This document shows, piece after piece, positions 8,344-16,218 of a DNA stretch of 64,000 nucleotides. The stretch is from positions 1 to 64,000 of the forward strand of contig NZ_JAHLNO010000020.1 of assembly GCF_018916875.1 (NCBI RefSeq), written 5' to 3'. Position numbers and translations under genes: made by a program. The notes under the pieces are model-generated. The model was not told the origin of the DNA. It ran no database searches and worked only from the letters and a program-made list of their open reading frames with translations. Positions within the stretch are counted from its first letter, which is position 1; each line of letters begins with the position of its first letter. The DNA is from Virgibacillus proomii (GTDB lineage Bacteria > Bacillota > Bacilli > Bacillales > Amphibacillaceae).

Positions 8344-9309
8344 TTACTCAACTGGAGTTCGTGGTCGCTTACCGCTTAATACGCGCGTAACATTTTCTAA
8401 ACAAAGATTCCACATATTCGTCCTTGTTTCTACACTTGCTGATCCAATATGCGGAAGTGCAACAACATTTCTCAATTGAAGCAAAGGATGATCCTTCGGT
8501 AGCGGCTCTTTAGAAAAAACATCTAACCCAGCTGCTGCAATTTGTTTTTCTTTTAGGGCTTGTATTAAAGCTGCTTCATCAACTACCCCTCCCCGAGATA
8601 TGTTAATAAAGATAGCTGAATGTTTCATCATGCCAAAAGCATCAGCATCGAACATATTCTTTGTTTCATCGGTTAGGGGAACAATAGACACAACAAAATC
8701 TGCCTCACTTAATAATTCATTAAGTCCTAAATATGTCACCCCCAGTTTGTCTTCCGCTCTTTCGTCTCTAGATCGATTGTGATATAAAATATTCATCGAA
8801 AATCCTTTAGCTCGCTTTGCAATTGCTTTGCCTATTCTTCCCATACCGACAATACCAATCGTTTTATTATAGACGTCCGTTCCTGCTAATAAATAAGGAG
8901 CCCAGTGCTGCCATCTTCCCTGTTTAATGAAATCATTAGCCTCTAGTAATCGCCTTGCTGTAGTCATCAATAATCCAAACCCTAAATCAGCCGTCGTTTC
9001 TGTTAACACATCGGGTGTATTTGTTATAATGATATTCCTCGCTTTCGCAGCATGAATATCAATGTTATCATAGCCTACAGCTAAATTGGCAATCACTTGT
9101 AAACGTTGTACATTGTCTAAAAAAGCATTATCTATTTCTTCGGTTAACATACAAATTAGACCATCCGCATGTTTTGCTTCTTTTATTAATACTTCTCTTG
9201 GTACTGGAGTTTCCTCTTTTTCCCAGCAGGTGAACGTAAACTGATCCTGATAAGGTTTTAATAATTTTGTCGGGATGCTTCTTGTAATATAGATTGTCGG
9301 CTTATTCAT
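8344..9309 (-). CDS. D-2-hydroxyacid dehydrogenase (glyoxylate/hydroxypyruvate reductase type)
   Basis: 321 residues of the D-isomer-specific 2-hydroxyacid dehydrogenase family. The NAD(P) site is IGIVGMGRIGKAIAKRA. The catalytic trio is Arg in NISRGGVVDE, Glu in DVFSKEPLP and His in LPHIGSAS. It resembles the GhrB/YvcT group that reduces glyoxylate, hydroxypyruvate or 2-ketogluconate with NADPH. Substrate cannot be fixed from sequence. The start at 9309 follows GGAGG at 8 bases; an ATG pair 18 bp upstream overlaps the ribosome site. It lies 61 bp after yutH on the same strand, but a functional link is not obvious. Confidence 0.85.
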   Translation of the reverse strand: MNKPTIYITRSIPTKLLKPYQDQFTFTCWEKEETPVPREVLIKEAKHADGLICMLTEEIDNAFLDNVQRLQVIANLAVGYDNIDIHAAKARNIIITNTPDVLTETTADLGFGLLMTTARRLLEANDFIKQGRWQHWAPYLLAGTDVYNKTIGIVGMGRIGKAIAKRAKGFSMNILYHNRSRDERAEDKLGVTYLGLNELLSEADFVVSIVPLTDETKNMFDADAFGMMKHSAIFINISRGGVVDEAALIQALKEKQIAAAGLDVFSKEPLPKDHPLLQLRNVVALPHIGSASVETRTNMWNLCLENVTRVLSGKRPRTPVE

Positions 9310-9370
9310 CTTCTTCCCCTCCATCATCGCAAATTCTAATAACTTTTTTCGTGTTTTGGAAGATATTGTT

Positions 9371-10342
9371 TTAAAGCCAGTGTAACACAGGAATCTGAAG
9401 ATGTTTACAATCTATATTTGCCCAATCAAAGAATTGGCTAACATGCTTTTCATATTTCGCCTGAAGTTGTAATAAATGGTGTAACTGATCATAAGCGTCT
9501 ATTTGTTGTTCCGTTAAATTCCGTTCCAAACAATCAAATAGATGGATAGGAAAGAGTAATCTAGCATACACTAAACGCCAGGTAAATATAGAAAGCGGTC
9601 GTACGGTTTGATAATCTTGCAAAAACTGAATTGTTCCATGTTTGGGGTCATCCTGCAAAAACTGTTGACGTAAAAATTCAGCAATATCTCTGGCAGGATG
9701 GTCATAAACTAATTCCAATGGCCACATGACTGATTGGTACAGCTGATCTGAATATCGGCGGAAAGCGATGGTACCTTGGTCAGTCTCGTGAAAGCGTAAC
9801 TCTTCTTCACTTTCTCGAATATATTGAATTGCATTTTCACTTACACCAATAAGATAAGGTAAGGTATCCATAATCAATCGATAATAAGCGTTTGGATTTT
9901 CTTGAGCTGCTTTTTCCAGACTTTCCTCTAATGCTGTAACCTTTTCTATCCATAGCTGCTTCCATTGTCCATAACTGGAAATTGTTTTGGGCTCATAAGT
10001 ATAGGCACTGCCAACTTGATGAAATTGCGCTAATATCGTTCCACTGGATATACTTGGGGAATACGGGTGATCACTTCCTTGAATAACCATGTATTTAGTG
10101 TTTTGATGAGAGGTAAGCCACTCTCCTTGTTGATTACGGATAGGAATAGCCATATTACTATAGGAGCTCTCTTTTAAATAATAAGCTAAAACAGATTGCT
10201 CCATATGTATAATTTCATTGTTTTCCACAGAAGTGATAAAATAAATATATCGTTCTGCTTGATAACATTCCTTCCCATCAACCCAACGCTTTGTTTCGGG
10301 ACGAATATTATAGTTTTCATAAAGCCACGTGCTGAATGACAA
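9371..10342 (-). CDS. yutH: Spore coat protein YutH (CotS kinase-like family)
   Basis: 323 residues of the CotS/YutH family, a degraded aminoglycoside-kinase fold found in spore coats. Recognisable parts are QSVLAYYLKESSYSNMA in the N-lobe, LELVYDHPARDIAEFLR in place of the kinase DxD region, and the family motif TWRLVYARLLFPIHLFD. It starts at a TTG (10342) preceded by GGAGG eight bases away. Expected expression is in the mother cell during sporulation. Divergent from yutG. Confidence 0.8.
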   Translation of the reverse strand: MSFSTWLYENYNIRPETKRWVDGKECYQAERYIYFITSVENNEIIHMEQSVLAYYLKESSYSNMAIPIRNQQGEWLTSHQNTKYMVIQGSDHPYSPSISSGTILAQFHQVGSAYTYEPKTISSYGQWKQLWIEKVTALEESLEKAAQENPNAYYRLIMDTLPYLIGVSENAIQYIRESEEELRFHETDQGTIAFRRYSDQLYQSVMWPLELVYDHPARDIAEFLRQQFLQDDPKHGTIQFLQDYQTVRPLSIFTWRLVYARLLFPIHLFDCLERNLTEQQIDAYDQLHHLLQLQAKYEKHVSQFFDWANIDCKHLQIPVLHWL

Positions 10343-10497
10343 TAAACTTACCTCCTTATCATTTTATCTCATTAAAAGCTTCCACGATGAGTGCTGAATA
10401 ATTTTAATAGATGTGAAGCTTTATATAAGTTGCTTCCGTAATAGTTTATGATGTAAAGTCAGTTTTTTTACTAAAGAATGAAAGGATGATAAAAAGA

Positions 10498-11010
10498 ATG
10501 AGTGAAAATACAAAACGAAGTGAATTAGAAGTGAAAGCCAGACAATGGTTAACAGAAAGAGGAGTATTAATAGATGATATTGCCGAACTTGTTTATTTCT
10601 TACAATCACAATACATTGAGCATTTAACACTTGATGAATGCAGACATAATGTCAATCGAGTTCTCGCTAAACGAGAAGTACAAAATGCAATTTTAACAGG
10701 TATTCAATTAGATGTGCTTGCTGAAAAAAGACAACTGGAGCAACCATTACAAAAAACGATTGACTCCGATGAAAGCTTATACGGTGTCGATGAAGTTATT
10801 GCTTTATCGATTGTGAATGTCTATGGTTCTATTGGTTTAACCAATTATGGGTATATTGATAAACAAAAACCAGGTATCTTAAAAAGATTAGATGACAAAT
10901 CTACCGGAGAGTGTCATACATTTTTAGATGATATCGTCGGCGCAATTGCTGCAGCAGCTTCAAGCCGATTAGCACATGATAATGGGGAAGATGTGATATT
11001 AGACGATTAA
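10498..11010 (+). CDS. yutG: Phosphatidylglycerophosphatase A-like protein YutG
   Basis: A PgpA-domain protein of 170 residues, cytosolic and without membrane spans. The conserved blocks are IDSDESLYGVDEVIALSIVN, GYIDKQKPGIL, and the acidic HTFLDDIVGAIAAAASSRLAH. The family includes B. subtilis YutG and Listeria LtrC; proteobacterial PgpA dephosphorylates phosphatidylglycerol phosphate. Whether this soluble form does so is uncertain. The ATG at 10498 is preferred over 10486, which abuts the Shine-Dalgarno. It ends in a bidirectional terminator shared with yutF. Confidence 0.82.
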   Translation: MSENTKRSELEVKARQWLTERGVLIDDIAELVYFLQSQYIEHLTLDECRHNVNRVLAKREVQNAILTGIQLDVLAEKRQLEQPLQKTIDSDESLYGVDEVIALSIVNVYGSIGLTNYGYIDKQKPGILKRLDDKSTGECHTFLDDIVGAIAAAASSRLAHDNGEDVILDD

Positions 11011-11041
11011 AAAAGCAGGAAATATCCTCCTGCTTTTTTAT
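11008..11041. terminator. Bidirectional terminator between yutG and yutF
   Basis: AAAAAAGCAGGA and TCCTGCTTTTTTA form a stem with a T run on either strand, between convergent genes. Confidence 0.88.
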
Positions 11042-11076
11042 TATAGAACACGCATTATACACACGATCCTTATATT

Positions 11077-11853
11077 TTACAGCTTATCGATCCATTCAGA
11101 CAGATTTTGAACATAATGCGTTGGTTTTACCTTTAAATAATTGTATTCTGAAAATGGAGTAACTCCGGTAAACACCATTAATGTATCAATTTCAGCTCGA
11201 ATACCCGCTTGAATATCAGTGTCATAATTATCTCCGATCATTAAAGCTTCGGCTTTATCTAGACCAAGTACATCAAGTGCTTCTTTCATAATTACCGCTT
11301 CCGGTTTACCAATAAAGATTGGATCTATACCCGTACATAATGTGATGACAGCGGTTAGCGAACCGTTTCCAGGTAACAAACCTCGTTCATTCGGGATGGA
11401 CTTATCACCATTTGTTGAGATGAATTTTGCCCCATTACGAACAGCGATACTCGCTGTAGCTAATTTTTCATAGGTAATTTCACGATCAAGACCGATCACA
11501 ACAACATCACAATTTTCGTCCTCTGCCATCGTAAGTCCTGCTTGTTCAAAAGCTTGAATGAGACCTTCTTCTCCAATTACATAACAGCGTGGATTTTCAT
11601 AATTCGCTTTAATATACGAAACCGTTGCTAAACTCGTCGTGACAATTTGATTTGCAGTTGCCGGAATATCCATATTTCTTAGTTTATCGGCCACTACTTC
11701 TTGTGTTTTAGTTGAATTGTTCGTTACAAACACATACGGAATATGTTTATTTTTCAACGCGTGAACAAACTCCGAAGCAAATGAAATAGGTTCATTTCCT
11801 TGATACATTGTTCCATCTAAGTCGATTAAATAGCCTCGATATTTTTTGGTCAT
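11077..11853 (-). CDS. yutF: HAD-superfamily (IIA) phosphatase YutF
   Basis: 258 residues, NagD/p-nitrophenylphosphatase group. HAD motif I is DLDGTMYQG with nucleophile D11 and acid D13. Motif II is FVTNNSTKT. The IIA cap follows, and motif IV is ALMIGDNYDTDIQAG. B. subtilis YutF acts on small phosphorylated metabolites in vitro; the natural substrate is open. It is 40 bp downstream of yutE, as in B. subtilis. Confidence 0.88.
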   Translation of the reverse strand: MTKKYRGYLIDLDGTMYQGNEPISFASEFVHALKNKHIPYVFVTNNSTKTQEVVADKLRNMDIPATANQIVTTSLATVSYIKANYENPRCYVIGEEGLIQAFEQAGLTMAEDENCDVVVIGLDREITYEKLATASIAVRNGAKFISTNGDKSIPNERGLLPGNGSLTAVITLCTGIDPIFIGKPEAVIMKEALDVLGLDKAEALMIGDNYDTDIQAGIRAEIDTLMVFTGVTPFSEYNYLKVKPTHYVQNLSEWIDKL

Positions 11854-11893
11854 TCATTCATTCACTCCAATACACTACGAATAGACTGTGCTT

Positions 11894-12346
11894 TTATTGC
11901 GATTTGGGTTCATTTGTAAAAGCATGTGTTACCTGTTGATGCTCTTCATTTAAATAATTTCGAACATGGGTAGAGAATTGCTTATAAATAGTCAAGTTTG
12001 TTTGGATCGTTTTAATTAATACGTTATGATCCACTGATGTATAGGCCGAAATTAACATTCGTCTCAAACTAATCAACTCTTTGTATGCTCTTTCTTCCTC
12101 TTTTGGAATAACCTTTTCATCTAATAAAATATTGATAATGTCATTATAACTGCCAGGATCACGCATAATAAATCCGTCAATCATCATATTACCTACATCG
12201 AGCGTTGACTCAATAAAGACATGTATTGCTCTTTCTAAACTGAGTTTATCTGATAATGTTTTTGGAGGGCTTATCTTCAATATGTTAATTAATTCATCCA
12301 TATACTGAAGTGTCTCCTCTAATTTCTTACGGTCAACAAAGTACAT
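11894..12346 (-). CDS. yutE: DUF86/HepT-like protein YutE with altered RNase motif
   Basis: 150 residues, all-helical DUF86 family (HepT-like toxins and housekeeping relatives). In active HepT RNases the motif is R-x4-H-x-Y. Here the corresponding stretch is SLRRMLISAYTSVDH, so the histidine position holds serine (R-R-M-L-I-S-A-Y). No MntA-like nucleotidyltransferase partner is next to it. This fits a conserved non-toxin protein rather than a toxin. ATG at 12346, first gene of yutE-yutF. Confidence 0.8.
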   Translation of the reverse strand: MYFVDRKKLEETLQYMDELINILKISPPKTLSDKLSLERAIHVFIESTLDVGNMMIDGFIMRDPGSYNDIINILLDEKVIPKEEERAYKELISLRRMLISAYTSVDHNVLIKTIQTNLTIYKQFSTHVRNYLNEEHQQVTHAFTNEPKSQ

Positions 12347-12456
12347 ATGTCAAACCTCCATTATGAAATTACATGTTTATCATATCATATTCTATAGGAA
12401 TATGAAGAAAAACATGATATAGTTGATCAAATAGCAATATTCAAAAAAAGGATAAT

Positions 12457-12727
12457 ATGGTTGAAAAATACGATATAATCAAAGATGAAACGAAAATGAA
12501 GGAAGTTCGCTATATCAGTAATATGGGGAAACTTCAGCGTTATGATTTGGCAATTGTAGAGCATGAACAGGAACCGAGCAAAAAGCTCATTATTAATTTA
12601 CGGAAAAATCGTTGGACTACTATTGGAAAAAGATGACTTACATGATAAAGGAAAAATCGAACATACGTTTAATGAACCAAACATGGAAGCAGATGAAATT
12701 CGTCATTTTTTAAAAGATGTACTTTAA
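12457..12727 (+). pseudogene. Frameshifted small protein, SAV0927/DUF3055-like
   Basis: An ATG at 12457 after AAAAGGATAAT opens a frame reading MVEKYDIIKDETKMKEVRYI and later QRYDLAIVEHEQEPSKKLII, which stops at 12634-12636. The downstream frame continues the same protein as LLLEKDDLHDKGKIEHTF, then EADEIRHFLKDVL, ending at 12727. The shift between 12601 and 12614 equals one extra base. I recall similar small proteins of about 90 residues in Firmicutes (SAV0927/DUF3055-type), a modest-confidence match. Sequencing error cannot be excluded. Confidence 0.55.
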
Positions 12728-12748
12728 CTGTCTTTCATAACTAAAAAT

Positions 12749-12842
12749 TTAGAAAAACTTGGCTTGCCGCCAAGTCTTTATGGCGAAAGCTATAGTTTTT
12801 CTTATACTATAAACCCTAAAAATTTTATACTTTCCTATAGTA
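12749..12842. repeat. D-type hairpin repeat
   Basis: A full-length copy of the element seen at 5443: TTAGAAAAACTTGGC .. GCCAAGTC .. CTATAGTTTTTCTTATACT .. TACTTTCCTATAGT. Confidence 0.85.
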
Positions 12843-13049
12843 GAACAAATAAGTAGGGCCTTTCCATCCTCCACTTATTTGTTCATTTATACCAATCTTT
12901 CTTATTTAATCTTCCAATCTATCCTATTTCTAAGTAAAGGCTTTCCATTCGTGTTACTAAAATGATTTTACCTTTATTTACTAATAATAAAAGCAAGTAA
13001 TCAGAGGGAACATTACTAATAAAGGAAAACTTCATTCAGTGGGGTTTTT

Positions 13050-13385
13050 CTTGTCCTTGAAAAACTGCAATGTACCACTGTCGAAGCCTTCCATCCTTGT
13101 CCTTAAAAAAGAAGAACACTTTTTCTAACGTGCGGTGTATCGCTGTCGTAGCTTTCCTTGTCCTTGAAAAAGAAGAACACTTTTTCTGCGTGCGGTGTAT
13201 CGCTGTCGTAGCTTTCCTTGTCCTTGAAAAAGAAGAACACTTTTTCTGCGTGCGGTGTATCGCTGTCGTAGCTTTCCTTGTCCTGCCGATGCAAAAAAAT
13301 CAGGCTTTTTGGTATCTTGATCTCACGCTTAGAATTCCTCATATACTCTATAACGCTTGAAGTAGGTATTTACTGCACCTTAGAT
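13050..13385. repeat. A-type tandem array (60-bp units) plus degenerate B-type 3' domain
   Basis: Lines 13141-13200 and 13201-13260 are identical 60-bp units (TTCCTTGTCCTTGAAAAAG .. CTTTTTCTGCGTGCGGTGT .. ATCGCTGTCGTAGC). A slightly diverged unit precedes them. The array breaks at TCCTGCCGATGCAAAAA and runs into a degraded B-type stem-loop ending GCACCTTAGATGAGGG (13375-13390). A 60-bp unit without stops leaves both strands open, which creates false frames. Confidence 0.85.
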
Positions 13386-13431
13386 GAGGGACAACGTCAC
13401 CATGACATGAATGAATTGGAAGGGTGAAAGA

Positions 13432-13689
13432 ATGGATAAGAAAAAAAAGGATTACTCCGATTTTTCTAATGTTAAAGATATGCATAACAAATTAATTCCT
13501 GAAGAGTTTCCAGAAGGGGCTTTTGGATTACCAATAAACGCGGATGCCCCTGTAGAAGGAAAATCAACCCCATGGGAAAAGGGTCAGCGTAGAGACAGCG
13601 CCTTCGTTTATCCAGATCGAGAACAACATGAAGATGTTCCCCGCAGAATACCAGGATCGCATATTATTTATGACGATAAAGAGCAGTAG
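13432..13689 (+). CDS. Small conserved cytosolic protein of unknown function
   Basis: 85 residues, highly charged, no membrane segment: MDKKKKDYSDFSNV, then EEFPEGAFGLPINADAPVEG, KSTPWEKGQRRDSAFVYPD, and the end PRRIPGSHIIYDDKEQ. The pattern EEFPEG..G....PVE.KSTPW..GQR is one I recall from small Bacillaceae proteins without a function. The start at 13432 follows AAGGGTGAAAGA. An upstream ATG at 13411 lacks a ribosome site. It sits next to yutD on the opposite strand and shares a terminator with it. Confidence 0.65.
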   Translation: MDKKKKDYSDFSNVKDMHNKLIPEEFPEGAFGLPINADAPVEGKSTPWEKGQRRDSAFVYPDREQHEDVPRRIPGSHIIYDDKEQ

Positions 13690-13714
13690 ATTTAATTAGC
13701 TACTGCTCTTTTGC
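13676..13714. terminator. Bidirectional terminator
   Basis: AAAGAGCAGTAG and CTACTGCTCTTTT pair around an 11-base loop. The stop codons of both convergent genes lie in or next to the stem. Confidence 0.85.
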
Positions 13715-13984
13715 AGTTATTTTTTTCAATACAAAGTAGGCACAGCCAAAGTTACAATACTCATACAGATAATCGTCCAATGCTGTTATCTTTGCATCCA
13801 TTGGAACCTTCGTATGTTGAACCCCATAAAAACCCTTTAATCGAAGTTGCTCATAACCCCAATCCCCTACAATATAGTCATACTTTGATAATATATCCGA
13901 GTAACGTTCTTTGACAACTTCTTCGTTGAATCCTCCTTTATGGTTTTCTACTAGCTCGTACATCTTTCCATAAATTTCTATCAT
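13700..13984 (-). CDS. yutD: YutD family protein (DUF1027)
   Basis: 94 residues. The central signature RYSDILSKYDYIVGDWGYEQ and LRLKGFY is diagnostic of YutD, followed by DDYLYEYCNFGCAYFVLKK at the C-terminus. No catalytic motif is evident and the function is unknown. GGGGGG lies six bases before the ATG. In B. subtilis yutD lies between yutE and yutC; here the same order is kept, with a repeat array and two small genes inserted. Confidence 0.88.
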   Translation of the reverse strand: MIEIYGKMYELVENHKGGFNEEVVKERYSDILSKYDYIVGDWGYEQLRLKGFYGVQHTKVPMDAKITALDDYLYEYCNFGCAYFVLKKITAKEQ

Positions 13985-14120
13985 CTGTATCCCCCCATAC
14001 TTTGTCTTTTCAGTTTATCACCTTTCCTCCAAACCCTCCAGAAAAAAACAGTATGATTTCAGGCTGAACCAGCAAACTAAAAACGAACCCCAAAATCAAC
14101 TTGAGAAGGAGGTAATACAA

Positions 14121-14681
14121 ATGGAACTAAAAAAAGTAATCCCAATAGGACTTACTACACTGTTTCTCATGACAGGCTGTATGGATAATGATACAGCTAC
14201 CAATGAAAGAGAAGATATTAAAAACCAGCTTGATCCAAATGGTCAACTACAGGCACCTACGGATGAAAGCGCAGAAAATAAATTAGGGTATGTACGTTAT
14301 ACAAAAGATGAAATTGACAATGATAATGAAAATAATCGTTCTATAAGTATTGACCGAACCGAAATGGCTAATATGATAACTCGAATTATGCTTCGAGGTA
14401 ATTCATTTGAAGAGGTGGCAACACTTGTTACAGACGAGGAAGTGTTAATTGCGTATGAAAAATCGGTTGACATTAATTCTGAGAAAGCAGCAGAAATAGC
14501 GAAAAAAACAGCTACATCAATCATGCCAGGATACTTTGATGTTCATGTAACCGACAATACCAATTTAATCGATGATATTCAAAGTTTGCATAATTCCAGA
14601 ACAACCGATGGAGATTATGATAATACAATCGATAATATAATTAAAGAAATGAATCAACCCGCGAAAAATACCAATGAATGA
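14121..14681 (+). CDS. yutC: Sporulation lipoprotein YutC (YhcN/YlaJ family)
   Basis: 186 residues with a lipoprotein signal (MELKKVIPIGLTTLFLMTGC; lipobox LMTGC, C20). The mature part is acidic and carries the YhcN/YlaJ domain: TEMANMITRIMLRGNSFEEV, then VLIAYEKSVDINSEKAAEIA, TATSIMPGYFDVHVTD. Such lipoproteins are made during sporulation and found in the spore inner membrane. GGAGG precedes the ATG. Confidence 0.82.
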   Translation: MELKKVIPIGLTTLFLMTGCMDNDTATNEREDIKNQLDPNGQLQAPTDESAENKLGYVRYTKDEIDNDNENNRSISIDRTEMANMITRIMLRGNSFEEVATLVTDEEVLIAYEKSVDINSEKAAEIAKKTATSIMPGYFDVHVTDNTNLIDDIQSLHNSRTTDGDYDNTIDNIIKEMNQPAKNTNE

Positions 14682-14689
14682 TGAAACTT

Positions 14690-14832
14690 CATTTGTGGGA
14701 TTTATCCCGCAAAATATTCGTTAAACCAGTCGGCTATTTAGGAGCCGTTAATTCTCCATTAGATCTTTCCGCAGCACAATCTTTTTTGAGAAAGTTTACG
14801 GCTCCTGACATGCTGAACTTTATTTAAGGGAT
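14690..14832. repeat. Diverged B-type structured element
   Basis: It starts GATGAAACTTCAT like the canonical copies. A first hairpin follows, then GGCTATTTAGGAGCCGT, and later TTTACGGCTCCTGACATG. The stem AGGAGCCGT/ACGGCTCCT differs from the canonical AGGTGCCGT/ACGGCACCT by a compensated pair. The inner stem is TTCTC/GAGAA. No gene is seen between yutC and lytH. Confidence 0.7.
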
Positions 14833-14988
14833 GAACCTACTTTTTAATAAAAAGAGTTTAACATTAGACTTAGCTTCCCGTTAATTTATACCTGACCCTT
14901 AAACTTGTATATTTACTATGTCTATTGGGAAAAGTAAAGACAGTATTTAATAATAACGAAAAACTTTAACGTATTAAGGGTGACAAAT

Positions 14989-15954
14989 GTGTATGCAAAA
15001 CGTTTTTTCACAGGGAGTTTTATATTATTGTTTTCTTTGCTAATTCAAAACCCAATTTATGCAGAGAAAACTATTTATGAACAGCGAATGGCTTTATTTA
15101 AGAAAACCGAAGCATTGACGCAAATTCCGTGGTATTATTTTGCTGCAATGGATAACTATGAACGAAACAAAAAACAACATGCAAATGATGAAAAAATTAT
15201 TTCCATCGAATTCTCCCCTGAATTATGGTATGGATTAGGAAATGCTTCAATGATTAATGATGAGCGCCTTATTGACTTTTTTCATGGACAAGGTCGAGAT
15301 GGAAATGGTGATCAAAAAGCTGATCCAAACAATCCGGAAGATGTTCTCTATACTATTGGTAATTATATTCTCCAATATGGGCAAACGAAAGAAGATATAA
15401 AAATTGCCTTATGGAATTTTTATAATCGGGATCTATCGGTTCAAACGATCATGAATACAGCAAAAGTATTTCAAACCTATCAAGAAATAAATCTAACGGA
15501 TCGAGATTTTCCAGTAGCCACTTCCTATAATTATAGTTATCGAAGTACTTGGGGTGATCGTAGAGGGTTTGGCGGCTTACGAATACATGAGGGAACAGAT
15601 ATATTTGCTGATTATGGCACCCCTGTCAAATCAACAACCTATGGAGTCGTGGAAATGATGGGGTGGAATTTATATGGAGGTTGGCGAATTGGCATTCGTG
15701 ACATTTACAATATTTATCATTATTATGCTCATATGAGTGGGTACGAAGACGATATCCAAGTAGGGAAAGTAGTAAAGCCAGGGGATGTACTAGGAAGTGT
15801 TGGTTCGACAGGATATGGCCCGCCGGGAACATCGGGTAAATTTCCTCCCCATCTTCATTATGGAATGTATAAAGATAACGGACATAGTGAATGGTCATTC
15901 GACCCCTATCCATATTTGAAAAAATGGGAACGAATGGCAAAACAAAAAGAGTAA
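14989..15954 (+). CDS. lytH: Sporulation L-Ala-D-Glu endopeptidase LytH (YunA), M23 family
   Basis: 321 residues with a signal peptide (RFFTGSFILLFSLLIQ, cut near IYAEK). The N-domain includes a calcium-type loop GRDGNGDQKADP. The C-terminal M23 metallopeptidase domain has zinc ligands H200 and D204 in IHEGTD, H290 in PHLHYGMY, and catalytic His in YYAHMS. B. subtilis LytH trims cortex stem peptides to single L-Ala residues during spore formation. The GTG at 14980 overlaps the Shine-Dalgarno, so the GTG at 14989 (8 bases after AAGGG) is taken. Confidence 0.88.
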   Translation: MYAKRFFTGSFILLFSLLIQNPIYAEKTIYEQRMALFKKTEALTQIPWYYFAAMDNYERNKKQHANDEKIISIEFSPELWYGLGNASMINDERLIDFFHGQGRDGNGDQKADPNNPEDVLYTIGNYILQYGQTKEDIKIALWNFYNRDLSVQTIMNTAKVFQTYQEINLTDRDFPVATSYNYSYRSTWGDRRGFGGLRIHEGTDIFADYGTPVKSTTYGVVEMMGWNLYGGWRIGIRDIYNIYHYYAHMSGYEDDIQVGKVVKPGDVLGSVGSTGYGPPGTSGKFPPHLHYGMYKDNGHSEWSFDPYPYLKKWERMAKQKE

Positions 15955-15981
15955 AAACTTAAACCAAGCTACTGTCACACA

Positions 15982-16030
15982 ATGAAAGGACATTTCAGTT
16001 TATAAGTGAAATGAAATGTCCTTTCTTATG
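15982..16030. terminator. Bidirectional terminator between lytH and the metS-like gene
   Basis: GAAAGGACATTTCA pairs with TGAAATGTCCTTTC, with part of the sequence repeated in the loop. It lies between convergent genes. Confidence 0.85.
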
Positions 16031-16106
16031 ATAATTCCGAATGTAGTAGAATTAAAATTAACTATGCTTCACCTGTTATACGGCAAGATTCATTTTTATT
16101 ATTGAA

Positions 16107-16217
16107 TTATTCCGTTTTTTCTCTCGATTTTTTTATAGCATATGTTATACTCGTTGCCAATCCTCCCCAAATAACAAGCATTCCTAAAACCATTACGATA
16201 ATCGCACTAGTACTCAT
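16107..16217 (-). CDS. MetS-type small subunit of an NSS amino-acid transporter (36 aa)
   Basis: A 36-residue protein, MSTSAIIVMVLGMLV then IWGGLATSITYAIKKS, ending REKTE. It has one membrane span and a basic tail, the layout of the methionine/alanine importer small subunit (MetS) family. It starts one base after the stop of the NSS transporter (TGA C ATG), so the two are translationally coupled. In Corynebacterium glutamicum, MetS is needed with MetP for methionine uptake. The Shine-Dalgarno AGGAGG lies inside the end of the upstream gene. Confidence 0.85.
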   Translation of the reverse strand: MSTSAIIVMVLGMLVIWGGLATSITYAIKKSREKTE

Positions 16218-16218
16218 G

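Noticed and set aside
11894..12346. HepT-type toxin of a toxin-antitoxin pair
   Set aside because: The key histidine is replaced and there is no MntA partner; the gene is conserved beside yutF.
13050..13285. CRISPR array
   Set aside because: The 60-bp units abut directly without variable spacers, and no cas genes are present.
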